From: Cavia porcellus
Lineage: Eukaryota > Chordata > Mammalia > Rodentia > Caviidae
Assembly (NCBI RefSeq): GCF_034190915.1
Contig: NW_026947484.1
Coordinates: 84,019,982 to 84,083,981 of the forward strand
Direction of reading: 5' to 3'
DNA length: 64,000 nucleotides
The position numbers and the translations under genes were made by a program. A model generated the notes under the pieces. That model saw nothing but the letters and a program-made list of their open reading frames with translations, did no database searches and was not told the origin of the DNA. Shown here one piece after another: positions 1 through 12,752 of the stretch (position 1 is the stretch's first letter; each line of letters opens with the position of its first letter).

Positions 1-138
1 AAAACATTTTCCCAGCAGTCACTGGGGCTGCACTACATTATTTCTAACAACATCAACTGTGAGACCATCGAATACTGATACATTCCTCAAAAATAAAGCA
101 AACATCAAAGCTTCAATAGAAATACAGAGCAAACCTAC
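1..138 (-). other. Partial intron downstream of the transmembrane exon
   Basis: It starts on the transcript with a GTAGGT donor at 138-133, directly after the transmembrane exon. The next, cytoplasmic exon lies outside the window. No feature is seen in this short piece. Confidence 0.85.
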
Positions 139-299
139 CTTTTATAAAGAAGAATAGCAATGACAATGCAAATGATAAAGACCACAGCAAGGACAGGACC
201 TACGACCCAGATCAAGCCCTCTTCTTCATCCGTGATCGGCTGTGGATCCAGATCCATTGAAACGACAGGGTCGGAGTAGGGACTGGTTGCATACATCTT
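139..299 (-). CDS. PTPRD: PTPRD exon: membrane-proximal end and transmembrane helix
   Basis: 161 nt, entering in phase 0 ([20 protein letters not shown]) and ending after two bases of a codon (AG before GTAGGT). The peptide has 53 full codons. An acidic stretch ([13 protein letters not shown]) precedes one hydrophobic helix of about 24 residues, from GLIWVVG to IAILLYK, followed by a basic stop-transfer start. This is the single membrane span of the receptor, anchoring the phosphatase subunit after ectodomain processing. Acceptor is tttcctcag. The frame joins exactly to the exon at 5156-5365 (HAES then KMYA). Confidence 0.96.
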
Positions 300-1249
300 C
301 TGAGGAAAAGTAGAATCTATGTTAGTTACAAGGCAATGGCTTTCTACAGTATATATCCAGCATTAGAAGGAGCACTAGTTCTAGGACACAGTGATGACGA
401 GTGAATGAAACAATGTTAGTTAAATACAGGAGAAAGGAACTGAGGGAAGACAAGAAGAAGAAAATTTGCAATGCAAGTTTCCTTAAATGGTAAGACATAA
501 CAAGAATTTCAGATAGTATTAATTAATTCATAGGGTTTTACATAGAATAATACATAATTTCATGAAGTATACAGGAGCAATAATTAACCAGACACAAACT
601 GTGCAATGAATATTCAATGTGTTAGGTGCTACATGAAAATATGGGGAAATAGTAAGAGTTCCAGTCTCAAAAACATTAAAGGCTGAATTCCTTAATCCAA
701 ACATCAGAAATCCAGAGTTCCAAAATATGAAAAATTCTGAGAAATTTCATAACGTCTGGATTTTAAGGGATGTTAAACCTGCAAGGTCTAAGTTAAAATC
801 CAAAAAACAAACAAACAAAAAAAAAAAAAGCAATCTGAAACACTTTCAATCCAAGTATTTTGGAAATGAAATATTCAATTTGTATTATAAAAAAAGATTA
901 AAGTTAAAAGGTAATATTTTTAGAGGAAAAGAAGCAATATTTAGTCAAATATTAAGCTGTACCAGTGCTCATTAGTACTACACATGATTTGGGAAATACA
1001 AGATATAGACAAAGTCTTCAATATCAAAGGATAATTCCAACATTCAAATAGGAATGTAATATGTACAGTTGTCTAAAATGCAGAATTGTTTGCATTTAAA
1101 ATGATTTAGTAGCTCTTATTTAATTTTATCATATCTACTATATAAAGTTTGGAATGGTAAAAGGATACTAAATTTTCAAAAGCATAATCACATTACTTGG
1201 TGAAATAATAAACTGAATGTCTTTAGGATATTTCAGCTGACTTTAGAAA

Positions 1250-2110
1250 AGTGTTCTCTTGACTCTGCACCCCCCTTACGGCCCTCTTTTCCTTTTATTT
1301 CCCAAATTCAGCAGAGGCCAAATCATAGCTGGTGGCTGCCAGGCTGCTCTCACCACTCCCACCTCATTTTCTTTTCACTGCAAAGCCACCACCGGTCCTA
1401 GATTTTCTCTGCCTAATCTTACCATCTTTATTGAGTTGTTTTCCTCAAGGTATTCTCTAGATTTCCCGTAGTTGACCAAGATTTCTTAAAATGTCTTTCT
1501 CTGACTTTCTTAGTTCTGCATTCAACTGGTTTCTTCCAAATCTATCTGCTCAAATTCTGTTGCATTAACTGCAATTGACTGCACCCTACGGTAGAGCCAC
1601 CAGTCTTCAGTTTCCTTCTTTCTAACCTCTCTTATGGAGCCATGTTTGGTCCAACTTTAATGACTAGGCTCTATGTAGACCGTGTCCTCATTAACATTTC
1701 TAAATACAGAAAATCTACTAAATCCCAGACCCTCATTTATGATTTTCTCTATGTATTGCACTCGAATGAAGAATCACATGCATTCTTTCTCTATTTTCTT
1801 GATTCATATTCCTAATTTCCCTGTTTATTTCAAATTCTATCTCAAAATACAAACTACTGATTTCACTGATAAATGACTCTCAGGTCTTCTTTCTAGTCTC
1901 ATGGTTACTATTTTTTTTCAGAATCTCATTCATGCTCTCTTAACCATTATAAGGAATGTCTTCCTTTTCCTAATAGTCATTATTATCACTGCTACAGAAT
2001 TATTGCTCTAAAGTTCAAATGTAAAACCTTCAAGAGGCTCTATGCAGTCAAACATGGCTGCCAATGGTCACCACACTTTTTCTTAAGTTTCCTTATTACA
2101 TCTAACAATT
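1250..2110 (+). repeat. Possible ancient LINE (L2/CR1-like) fragment
   Basis: The + strand is C/T-rich and contains diverged phrases typical of old mammalian LINE 3' regions, for example the part around 2005-2045 (a TCTAAAG motif followed by AAAACCTTCAAGAGGCTC). Assignment is from memory of the family, with no alignment, and the limits are approximate. Confidence 0.3.
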
Positions 2111-2454
2111 TACATCACAGTGAACCTTATTTGCTGTTACTCCCAGATGCACTATTTATGCTCTTTATCTGCCTTACAAGATCCACAAAGGTTAGCTCTA
2201 AAGATACCACTTCTCACCAAGGTTCCATGTAAATACTGCCTTCCAAACGGGGAGAAATCAGTTACTCCAAAAAATACAGGTAAAAAAGCCAAATGTAAAT
2301 ATTTAATTTAGTTATTTACTCCTTTTAAAAGGGCATGCAACAAATTATTTTTTAAATGTGTATATGATTCATTTCCCTCAATGAAATCATCAGTGCTTTC
2401 TAAGGACTGATTCTTGGACTTGGATTTCCAGTCCTGGAAATAAATATTTATATT

Positions 2455-2530
2455 TGGCCTGGGGATATATAGCTCAGCGATACAGGGCCAGTGGGATAGA
2501 CTATGGCTCATGGTGGCCAAAATAAATAAA
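2455..2530 (+). repeat. Diverged or truncated ID-like SINE
   Basis: GGCCTGGGGATATATAGCTC matches the 5' part of a tRNA-derived ID element with its A-box core. The 3' half is worn and ends in an AATAAATAAAAATAAA tail. No target-site duplication is clear. Confidence 0.5.
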
Positions 2531-4045
2531 AATAAATTTTTTAGAAAAGATTTGAAGAAGTCTCTGTACTCATACTCTGAATTTGCTTATTCTTAGTTTT
2601 TCATTAATTTATTTTTATTTTTGTGGTACTGAAGATTAAGTGAAGTACTATGTACATACTGAGTTCTCAGCAAATCTTTATTGAACAAAGTAAAAAGATT
2701 ATCATTTTCATTGGCTAAGATCTAGATATATGTGTACATGTTTCTTTTCCATAATTGGTAAATATATTTAGCTTTGCAAACCTTCATCTTTTCAAAATGT
2801 ATTTTTTGGCAGACCTTCTGAATTTTAGTTAAAGATCAGCAAATGAGTAGCAGAACGCATGCCCCACTGACTCTTGCTTCCTAGTTTTTCCACTTGGCCA
2901 GGAAAATGATTGATGAGACTTTCAGACTTTCTACTGCATCAAAGAAGATGAAAATTTATACCTTTCCAACCTTCTCAGAGACAGAATAAAGAAAGAAAGG
3001 AAGGAAAAGAAAAGTAGACAAGAGAATGGAGAGAGAGAGAGAATGGATATATATTGGTAACAGAAATGGCATAAAAGACTTGGCAAAGAGCCTACATATA
3101 TTCAAGCAATGTGATTTCTTATGTAAATATTTGCTTCCATTTATATTATCTCCTCCATTTTGTAGGTTCCACGCTGAAGCTGTTTGGTTCTACAAAGTAA
3201 GCAAACCTTGCTGACTTGAATGAAATTCTTTACCAAGAGGTCTTGTGGCAATTAACTTGGTTAATCATGATAGAAATGTAAAGAAAGATCCTCCCAAAGC
3301 ACACAGATTTCCAATATAAATCAAGAAATAGCAGTGTGGAGATGGAAAGGAAACAAAGCTATAAAACTCTGTGAGTCTCACGGAAAATTGGATTTGTTCA
3401 GTGGGAGGGAATAAAGGAAGAGATCATACCTTAAATAATTCAAAACCAATTCTCTGGTGTTCTTACTATGAGGCAATGTACGAGAGGAAAACTCAGTGTC
3501 TGTGGGGAGGGGATGAGGAACAGAAGTATTCTGTGTCTGTAAAGGGCTAGCCCACCTTAGAAGTGGTTACACGCATCACTAAGAATCAGTCCAGGAAATG
3601 TGAAGCTTACCAGCTGCATCACTGCAAACTTTATACTGTTTGGATATTGTCCATACAGTAAATGCTGGCCTGCACACATGCTACTTACTATATGAATTGT
3701 AAGGGAAATAGTGCTTCTTTTGAGAGGTACATCAAGAAATATGATGAAGAAAAAAAGGCAATTAAAGAACAAATCTAGGGGGAAATTAATTCTATTATGT
3801 AACTAATGGAACAGTGAGATGGCACACTGAAAAAAGGAATAGACTCTTTACCAGAGGCGCTACATTTAACAATTGGTAGAAATGTCTAAGAGCCATCAGA
3901 AGCCAGGGTGTGAGAAAGGTGCAGTCAGTCTACATGATGAGATTTCTCCCTCTGGCAGATCCTCTCATCTACCCCCATGTTCAGAATGTGCTTTCTGAAA
4001 TGTTCATAGAGCTATTTAAAGAAAATTCCTCCAAAGTACCCAGGG

Positions 4046-4062
4046 TTTTTTTTTTTTTTTTT
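4046..4062. repeat. T homopolymer
   Basis: A run of 17 T with no recognisable SINE body beside it. Confidence 0.9.
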
Positions 4063-5155
4063 ATTAAAGAAAAAGACCATTTCTAACAACCATTTCCTTT
4101 GATGTTCTGCTTTAAAACCTTCAAGTAGAAAGAGAAAGCATAGCTGTGCATTAAAATTCCAAGAAGGGTGTCACTTTGTTTTAAAATGACATTCTGCACA
4201 CAAAGGTAACCAGACGGCCTTTGTGTTTTGATTTTCCACAGGAGAATTCCTCCAGTCACAGGAAGAAAGGCCCCAGCATACACACTGACACCTAATGTGG
4301 AGAAACCTTTGATACATCCCAGGTTTCTTAAATGCAGAAAGGGTGCCACTGAGTTGCCACACCTGTCAGACTTAGGCCCTGATTAGAAAGATTTCTTTCG
4401 AGAATCTGTATGTTAAATGTTAATGTAAACTACCACTTCAAAATCCACCCCTCCTTTAACATCTACAGGTTCTTATCCTCTGTCTTTTTCAAACATTTGA
4501 AGCAACTAAAGCATAAAATAACATACGAGCAAGATGAATTACATGAAAAAGACAACTCATTATTTAGAGCACCTTAGGACTTTTCCTTTTTACTAAATCA
4601 TTTTCTAACTTTCTTTGCTCTTTGCTGATAGAGCCACTTCAAATTGGTGCAATTAGAGAAGCTGCTGGTTCTGCCCTGGTCCTAGGCAGGCCTTCCTGCG
4701 AATCTTGGTGGGAGCACAAAGGCTGCAGTGGAAATTTACAAGAGAAAAAATGCAACCACTCACCAAGTCAGTGTTTTCAAATACTAGGAAATGTACTGTG
4801 TTAAGTTAAAGCTTGTTAATTCCCATTGTAATCACACATGGGCTAATGTCTACCAGAAAGTAGATAAGGAGTATTTTTTTTAAATGCTCATTTTAACTGA
4901 CTAAGGATGGAGACCAAGCATTGATGTTATACATTGTGATGTGTTACACTGACACATCCAAACGACCATGTTCTATCAGTCTGGACTTCCATATATGAGA
5001 GATACACCCACATTTGACAGTCTATTATAACACCACAGTAAATGACACCTTATGAGAAATGGGAAGGATGAGCCTACATATGCCCCCAAAGTTGGACAGC
5101 CCACTGGTGAAAATGAGTAAGTATACCAAAGGCAATGCCATCTTCATTAACTTAC

Positions 5156-5365
5156 AGACTCTGCATGCTCCATCACTGCTAACACAAAGAAGACATATTC
5201 TTGACCACTCTGGAGTTGCTTGTTTGTAAATCCACCGTAATGTTTGTCATCCCCCAAGGTAAACTCAGTGGGAAGGACATCAAAGTGAGCTGCGATATAT
5301 GGCTTTAATTCAACTTCTCTCCCATAACGAATGCTTCTGCGTCTCCTAGATATCTCCTTAAGTAG
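5156..5365 (-). CDS. PTPRD: PTPRD exon: membrane-proximal cleavage region
   Basis: 210 nt, phase 0 at both ends, 70 codons from [17 protein letters not shown] to VMEHAES. The RRRRS run at residues 7-11 is a furin-like proprotein convertase site. In this family such cleavage splits the precursor into an adhesive E subunit and a transmembrane P subunit that stay non-covalently bound. As I remember, human PTPRD has RKRR here, so this sequence keeps the basic site with one substitution. The rest is the juxtamembrane fold ([17 protein letters not shown]). Acceptor ttccttaag, donor GTAAGT. Confidence 0.96.
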
Positions 5366-5642
5366 CTTAAGGAAAAAAGTGAGGAACAGAAAAAGAACTA
5401 TAAATAACTCTAATTCTTGATGGTTTAATGGTAGACATTAACTTAAGGATGAGACTAAACCAAACATAATTTGTATGCATTTCACGTAGCATGCCAGCAT
5501 CACTAAATCTCAGTTATTTCAATATCTCAATGCTTATCTTCTTATTAACGTAAGATACTGGGCAGCGTTTGGAAAGTGCAATGTACAAATGCTGGGCAAC
5601 TGTAACTTCCCTAGATCCTCATATTATTTCTACACTAATGAA

Positions 5643-5686
5643 TATTATTTCTCTTTAAAGGACATATTATTTCTCTTTAAAGGACA
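5643..5686. repeat. Perfect 22-bp tandem duplication
   Basis: Unit 5643-5664 (TATTATTTCTCTTTAAAGGA plus CA) is repeated without change at 5665-5686. The lack of mismatches suggests a recent slippage or small duplication event. Confidence 0.9.
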
Positions 5687-6969
5687 AAAATGTATTTCTC
5701 TAAGGAAAAGAGTCAGCTTGGCTCAAAAACCTTGCCTTATAGGAGATTTATTTAAAAAAAGTAGTAATTCAGATAAAGTCATCTAAACCTTCAATAGGAC
5801 CACATTTTGGGAGAAGGTAATGTCATTCATAGTGTGCTTATTAATTCCATCTTTCTCTCAAACCATCACACACAGAATCCAATAAATAATTTGAAATTTA
5901 AATATATTGTCAGTCATCTAAAAATTCCTGGCTTGATCTGCCTCCTTGATTAACCAGTTGGTGTGGGGTTCCTAACATTCTATCACAGTCAGATTTTCCT
6001 CTCTGAGCACTTTGAATAGCTTGTAGGGTGACACATGCAGAGTAGATAAAAATTAATTTCCACATTGTCCTGAAGAAAACACACAACACGCATACACATC
6101 CTTCTTGTATTTTTAAAAGTCATTTGTGTTGAGATAATCTATGGCTTTCTATTGACTCATTTATTAAAAAATCATATTAATGATATGCTAATTGATTTCA
6201 AAGTGATATCAAAATTACCTTTGCTGCCTTCTCACTTGACATACTGGTATTCAAAAGGGCTTAGGAGGGGAAAAGTCTATCAGTTTAGGATGCCTTTTCA
6301 AGTAAACAGTACTTTTTAAGCTTGTCAAAAAATAATTTTTGGTATAATTTCTGTGCAAGAAAAGGTCATATATCTGAGTACAAACTGGAAAAAAGCTTTA
6401 TATCTGAGGACAGATCTTATCTTCTTAATAAACAAAATTTAAGTATTTATGAAAACTCTGCATCAAAACTAATTACCACCCTTAGCTGTGTAAAGGGGAA
6501 GGTTATAGTAAAAATCACTCATGATCTATAGTTAGTCGAATGGGATTCTGGCAGGATCAAAGGCAGGCTTTTGTGATTTGATGGTTGAAACAACACCTCT
6601 GAGGCACATGGCATCCTCCTGCTAGGACTCTGATGCACTATTATCTCTATTGAGAGTTGTGAATGTGCTCGGCTGATTGACCCCATAAAATGTAGAAAAC
6701 AAGTGTGCTGTTCCCCAGTTATTTTTCAATAATATTTAATTTACAATGCTGTGAAATGTTCTGTGAAATCTGAGTTTATTAATGCAATTAAAATACATGA
6801 GCTATAAGCCGTTAATGAAAAGCACAGTGGACTGGACATGATCAGTTTGGTAAATGTGGACCATCAAATCACAGATTCTGATAGGTAGAACAAGCACACA
6901 GTGGTAGGCCAGTAAACAGTAAAGCCAGGCTTAGTACTACCTTTCAATTTTGAGGTCAAATTTGTATTT

Positions 6970-7165
6970 ACTTACAATAATGATAATGCAGATGATACTA
7001 ATTACCACTTTCTAAATGTCAGATGCTGTCATAGGAAGCCTAAATATGCAGTAAGTCATTTGCCCCTCATAATAATGCTGTAACACAGGGTATAATGATC
7101 CTCATTCATGAGCGAGGGAATAGGCACAACAGAAAGTCACAATGTTTAATTAGACTCAGTGAATA
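6970..7165 (-). repeat. MIR-like SINE, antisense to the + strand
   Basis: The + strand carries the reverse-complement MIR core in order: ACTAATTACCACTTTCTAAA, AGTAAGTCATTTGCCCCTCA, then GATCCTCATTCATGAGCGAG and a CACAACAGAAAGTCAC piece. The copy is diverged, as expected for an ancient element, and its limits are approximate. Confidence 0.55.
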
Positions 7166-7228
7166 AAATAAAGTGAAATTGTATGAGAGATCACCTCAAT
7201 CTTTTTAACCTAATGATGCCACCAAATC

Positions 7229-7269
7229 AAAAAAAAAAAAAAAAAAAAACAAAAACAAAAACAAAAAAA
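7229..7269. repeat. A-rich tract with (CAAAAA)n
   Basis: 21 A followed by several CAAAAA units. It could be the tail of a decayed retroposon, but no body is recognisable upstream. Confidence 0.85.
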
Positions 7270-7376
7270 CCAAATAGTACATTTAAACTCTGATCATGCA
7301 AACTGTTTGAACTCAGTCTGTATTTCTCTGCACCTCTTTTCATTAACACAATGAATGTTTTGTTTCCTCTTCCTGG

Positions 7377-7412
7377 ATTTTTCACATGCTAATTTTTTAG
7401 CATGTGAAAAAT
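7377..7412. repeat. Perfect 16-bp inverted repeat with TTTT loop
   Basis: Left arm 7377-7392 (ATTTTTCACATGCTAA) and right arm 7397-7412 are exact reverse complements around a four-base loop. It lies within an intron with no assigned function. It could be a palindromic MITE remnant or chance. Confidence 0.85.
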
Positions 7413-9481
7413 TTAATATTATTCTTAAAAAGTCATTAGAAAGGCTCTTGTGGATGTGTAGTAAACAGTGACCCATTACTTTGAGGACAAACCTATTGCA
7501 GAAAAGCCGAGCAAGTTTTTGAAATTGGCTAATCAAAAGCATTTACTGTCAGTTGTTTATGTGACTGTGTCCCTACTTCACTGATCAAACCCTACCTTGA
7601 TTTTATTCATACTTCACATGCAGACAGCTGTCACGATTCTTCCTTATCACTGTCATTCCCTGCATATGTTCTGCTAGTGTTTGTTTAGAAGACTCAGAGG
7701 AGGTGCTTCAGAATCAAACATTTGGCTGCTCTGGTGTTCCTCTGGTCTAAAGCAGTGATTCATTAAGGTCAAATCTGGAAACTTGCCCTGCCTCTGTAGC
7801 TGGCTGTCCTCTCTGTAGGACATTTCCTGGGTTACATTTTAAATGGCTCAAGTGAGCCCAGATGATGGCATCAAAGTTAGCCAGCACGCTGAAGTTACAA
7901 TCACCAATGATCACGTATTTGTGCAATAAGTATTTGAAGCACATTGAAACAAACAGCTTGTGACATCTTACATGACTTGCTCTGATTTAAATGTAACTAA
8001 TATTTTGGGAGTCACACTGCCCAAAATTCATTGCAATTATCAGTGTCTACTCTGCCCAGTCTGACCTTGAGAACAGGAATTCCAGTCTAGGAATTTATCA
8101 TGTGGAGAGTATCCCCCCACACAAAGAATAAATGAGCATGGAAGAGAATTTTGAAAATAATTCTGTCTAGAAAGCCATTTTCAATTTTTTATGGGCTACA
8201 TGTGAGGCTTACATGTGGAAATCCCCTTAGGCCACCATTCTATTCAATGATATGGTTCCAACCATTTGAATTATAGACCTTTCTGAAAAATTACTCAGTC
8301 AAATACATTTAAGAAAGGAACAATGCTTTGTCAAACTTGGTAGTATAAGCTATAGATAAAATTATTAAAATTCTTCTATTATCCATGGTAAAGCTTTAAA
8401 AAAAACCTATCCATAGTGATCAAAACAGGATGAATAAGCATAAAGCGAGGCCATAACCTACTTTCACATTTGTTCCCCTCCAAGAGAGTTACAAGATGTA
8501 TTGGAGGTAATTCCAGGAGATATATCAAAAGCTTTAGTTCCTTATCAGAAATAATTTTCATTTTCCAGTCAATGCATATCTTATTTCTTCCACCATTAAT
8601 TCTCCTATGTGGTCTCAATTATATCAGTAAGAAAAGTGGGAAACAATCCATCCTGACCCCAAAATTCTGAATTAATAAAATAGGTTCTTTATCAACCTAT
8701 TTTATAGATTAATGCACCACAACCTGCAGGATGATTTAAATGACCCTTTGTTATGGGAATAAGCAGCACAAATGTATAGAATTTAATTGCAAGAAAGTTC
8801 AATGTCATGTACTCCTGTACTTTAATCCATTAGCATTGCTACATATTTTTGAGGTTAAAATGCAGTTGTAAAAGAGAATCACTTCCTAGTATAACCAAAT
8901 GGCTTAACTTCTAATGAATGCTCATTATTTTAAAATATTTGACATCATTTCATCTTGACTATTAGTGCTCTGGAAACTTGGTAGAGATTCATAGGTTTTT
9001 CAAGTTGCCTTTGCATTTTAAATTCAATTCCAGCTAAAATGCATTCGTGAAAATTCTGTAATCCAGTTAAAACCCAACTTAGATAATAAAGACTATCTCA
9101 GGATTAACTGATTAGTCAGTTATAAGTAAAATCATGTCTTGCTTCAAAATAATTTTTTTAGAAACACTAATCATTTTGAATCTTAAGGACTGCAGTTTTT
9201 CCACTGTCACATAGCAGTAATTTTTATACCTTTTTTATTAATAGAAAAATTAAAATCATAACATATCTAAATTATTTGACAACATTAATGAAATGCTATC
9301 TTACTGTATGTGCCTCCTGGGATAATCTAATCACTTTATGTTGACAAAAAAACATCAGTCTAGTCTTGAACTCACCTCACCTTCTTAACTCAATCATATT
9401 TACCTCAAAAATGAAGTAGATGATGATGAACCCTAGCTATGGGGTGACAAACCCCTATCAAAAGATGCTAACAGCCGAGTT

Positions 9482-9482
<1 letters not shown>

Positions 9483-9520
<38 letters not shown>
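9483..9520. repeat. 38-base T homopolymer
   Basis: The longest pure homopolymer in the window. No SINE body follows on the + strand, so it is not evidently the tail of an antisense element. On the transcript it is a long A run. Confidence 0.9.
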
Positions 9521-9521
<1 letters not shown>

Positions 9522-10546
9522 TCAGATCACAGTGTCTTTTGTGCAGATTTGTTTGAAATAAATATCTACCAGTACAGTTAGGGAATTATTATTCTTGCTC
9601 CACTTGAGCTAAACTGAAAAAGAAATAACCTATTAAAATATAAAATCTAGACTATGTAGTAAACTAACCCAATAAATTAAAAGTTTTGTTTTTCCAAATT
9701 GGAGACTGGGCAATTTTCTTATGAACTTATTCAAAATAGCATTTTGTAAAAATAAAGTCTCCTATATTTTAATTGTGAATCTTAGTCATTAACTGTGGTT
9801 CTCTGGGGATCTGGCTTAATGCTCTAGATCATAGTATTTTTCATTTAAATAAAACTATATAATAATTAGGTCTCCTTCATATTATGTATTAACTTTCAAA
9901 ACACAAACACTCCTTTCAGCAAGTAATCACTAAAATACAACTACTATTTAAATTTTGGAAATTATAGTCACGCTATTTGGAACCTGCAGGTTTTATTTCT
10001 ATTTTCTGCTGTGCTCAAAAGTTTGTGTTTTCCTCTGCAGCAGAATGTACTTGTGATTCTAAAAACATAACAGAATATAAAGTAAGGCAAACAATACAAA
10101 AAAAAATATATACCCAAGACCACATAGTAGGCCACGTAAACTCTGCTGCAATGTGCAATTTAGCATTTATAACAGCTTTAACAACTACCAAATGAATGAA
10201 GGTTCCTGGAATTCATATCGATGGTGATTTAGTCTTTGGTGACAATTTATTTCACCTTCCACACTTCCATATCATGTTTTACAAGGGACAAGGGGCAAAT
10301 TATTAAGGCCAAAGAGGATTAGGCAGGTTGTAAGGTTTATTGCTGCTTAATGTCTTTTAATTAAAGCTAAAGGATCTTTTTTGGGATCCCCCAGAGCACA
10401 GCATGCCCACAGCAATGAGCCATCTGACCAGCCAGATATGCAAAAGCCAATACCTGCATTAGATGCTGGAAGGACTCCACAGGGAGGACAGGGTATTTTA
10501 TAAATTAAATATCTAATGAAACACAAGTCAACAAAGATATAGTTAC

Positions 10547-10637
10547 CTCATCTAATTCCATTTCATCTGGACTCTCCCATGGCTTGATAAATTTCCCACG
10601 AGATTTCTTCAAAGGCACAATTATTATGTAGTAACCT
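10547..10637 (-). CDS. PTPRD: PTPRD exon: linker after FN8
   Basis: 91 nt: one base completing the Lys of ENIK, then 30 codons from [16 protein letters not shown] to [10 protein letters not shown], ending in phase 0. The hydrophobic strand YYIIIVPL begins the membrane-proximal fold, and the acidic end precedes the [10 protein letters not shown] segment of the next exon. Acceptor CTGGGCAG, donor GTAACT. Length and phases fit both neighbours exactly. Confidence 0.95.
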
Positions 10638-12711
10638 CTGCCCAGGGATAGACAGACAAAAATATGGTTAGTGGAAAGAGGAGATTAAGTGGAATACACC
10701 CTTAAATCTTCCACAGACCAGCAATTTAGACTGAAAGCAAATTATGGATATGGGCTAACTTATCTATTTCTTGCATCAGTGACAAATAACCACCTGTTTG
10801 TTCAATTTTAAAAACAACATGGGTACACATTAATGTGTGACTTCAATTGTCCAGTATGGTAATATCACAACAGTCGACTGCTCTTTATTAGACGTCATAA
10901 ACAAGCAAGCTCAGCAACTGGATACATGTGGGACAGGTGTATTGAAATCTACCACTTCAAGGTGCTGAGTCAAATATTTTCTATGACATTAACTTATAAC
11001 AGGGATTTTAAAGGAGGATATATAATAAAATTACTTTAGCTTGTATAAGTATTGTTTTGTTTATACAAATTTAAAACATTAAAATAAAAAGTACTTATAA
11101 TCTCACAACAAATAAAGATGTAAAAATTCTCCTCGCATTTTACTAGTCCTATTCTGAAACTTAAGGTAAGCACAGCAGTGATTTGGGAATTTCTAATTAA
11201 AGGCCTTAAAAATAGGTCTCAACTTAGTTATAATTATAGACGACAAATGTAACCGGTTGCTCACAGTGAGAATTGTCCATTAATATACACATGCTGTAGA
11301 AGTTCACATGTTCAAAAACAGAAACAGGCTACCAGCAAAGTTGTTCCATAATCTCATTATAGAGTTTACCTTTCACTTGTGTGCACATTTAGGGACCACA
11401 CTCATGCCAATCTCTGGTGTTAACTCTGTAAAGTAGATAATACCTACTAGGCTGTCAATCACTTCCTACTTTTCAATGTAAGACATTCATTGTATTATCT
11501 TGTTTTGCTCTCCTAGCACAGTCATTTATGGACCTACGCTGTCAGGCTGTAAGATCATATCATCAACTAATAGATCAAGTGATACTTAATAATTTCCCAA
11601 ATTGAAACAGATAGTAAGGGACTTCAAACCTTCACGATGGTCTGCCTCTTTTTTCATTTATGCAATGTGAAGTATTTTTAAAGGAATCCATAATGTACTG
11701 GATATTATAAAAATGAAAACACACACATATACACATATACTGGAATGCACTCATCTACCTTTAAAAGAGAAACTATTATACAGACAAAGTGAAGAGTGGA
11801 TGGGGGTGCCTATACCTCAGAGGATAGCAGTCACCAACAACATGCACAGGAAAGTCTTGTTCCACTCAGTGCATAGCAAAACCTGTCACAAACTAAACAA
11901 ATTCTTGGTGATAATGAGCTTTGTTTTCATAAACACAGTCAAGAGCTGAACTGATCAGTAGAGTAGATCTGAGACTTGTGGCTACACAGCACTTGAAATG
12001 TGGCTGGCCAGAACTGAGACACACTTTGTTTGTAAAAGGAACACTTAGTTTAAAGGCTTCATAAAAAAGTAGAATATTTCAGAAAAAAGTAACATATTTC
12101 ATATATGACAGTGATCCCATGGTAAAACTATAATATTCTGGATCTATTGGGTTAAATGAAATATGCTATTAAACGAATCTCACCCACTTCTGCCCCCTGC
12201 GATTGAGAATTCAGGTGAAATCAGAATTACACCAGGATAGTGCTCTGAGCACCTAATCAACAAATACCCAGAATTATAGCAGTTAGCCATTTATTTTCTT
12301 AACAATGAATACTGGTGATCTAGAGGGAGAGGAGAAAGACGACATGGAGTGTGTGAAAGAGGACAGTATCTTTTATTTTGTGATCCAAGGTAAGTCTCCT
12401 CCTTTGCCTGATCTCACTCCACCTGCTGGATTTCCCCAAAGAATCCATCACGTGAACTACCATGGAGAAAGACAGAGGCTGTGACCTAGTGTATAGAATA
12501 ACCCTGCAGGTGTACCTGACAAACACACTTGTCACAGAACCTCCTGCTTTATATCCCAACGCACAAAGTCAGGATAATTTTGCCAATTCTAATAATACTG
12601 CCCATAATGTGTGAGCTCCCACTGTTCACTTTCCAAATCATAAAAATCAAAGCTAAGCTGATGAGCTCTATTAATTTTTTGTCTGCTTTCATACATTGAG
12701 TTGTCATTCTG

Positions 12712-12712
<1 letters not shown>

Positions 12713-12750
<38 letters not shown>
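12713..12750. repeat. (CA)n microsatellite
   Basis: About 19 uninterrupted AC units. It is probably length-variable. Confidence 0.95.

Positions 12751-12752
<2 letters not shown>

Larger units (their letters stand above)
300..5155 (-). other. Intron, 4.9 kb
   Basis: It lies between the cleavage-region and transmembrane exons, with GTAAGT donor and CAG acceptor. It holds a pyrimidine-rich stretch at about 1250-2110 resembling an ancient LINE 3' region, a worn ID-like SINE near 2455-2530 and a 17-base T run at 4046-4062. No conserved coding segment is visible. Confidence 0.85.
5366..10546 (-). other. Intron, 5.2 kb
   Basis: It contains an exact 22-bp tandem duplication (5643-5686), an antisense MIR-like stretch (about 6970-7165), an A-rich tract (7229-7269), a perfect 16-bp hairpin (7377-7412) and a 38-base T run (9483-9520). 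No exon-like segment is seen. Confidence 0.85.
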
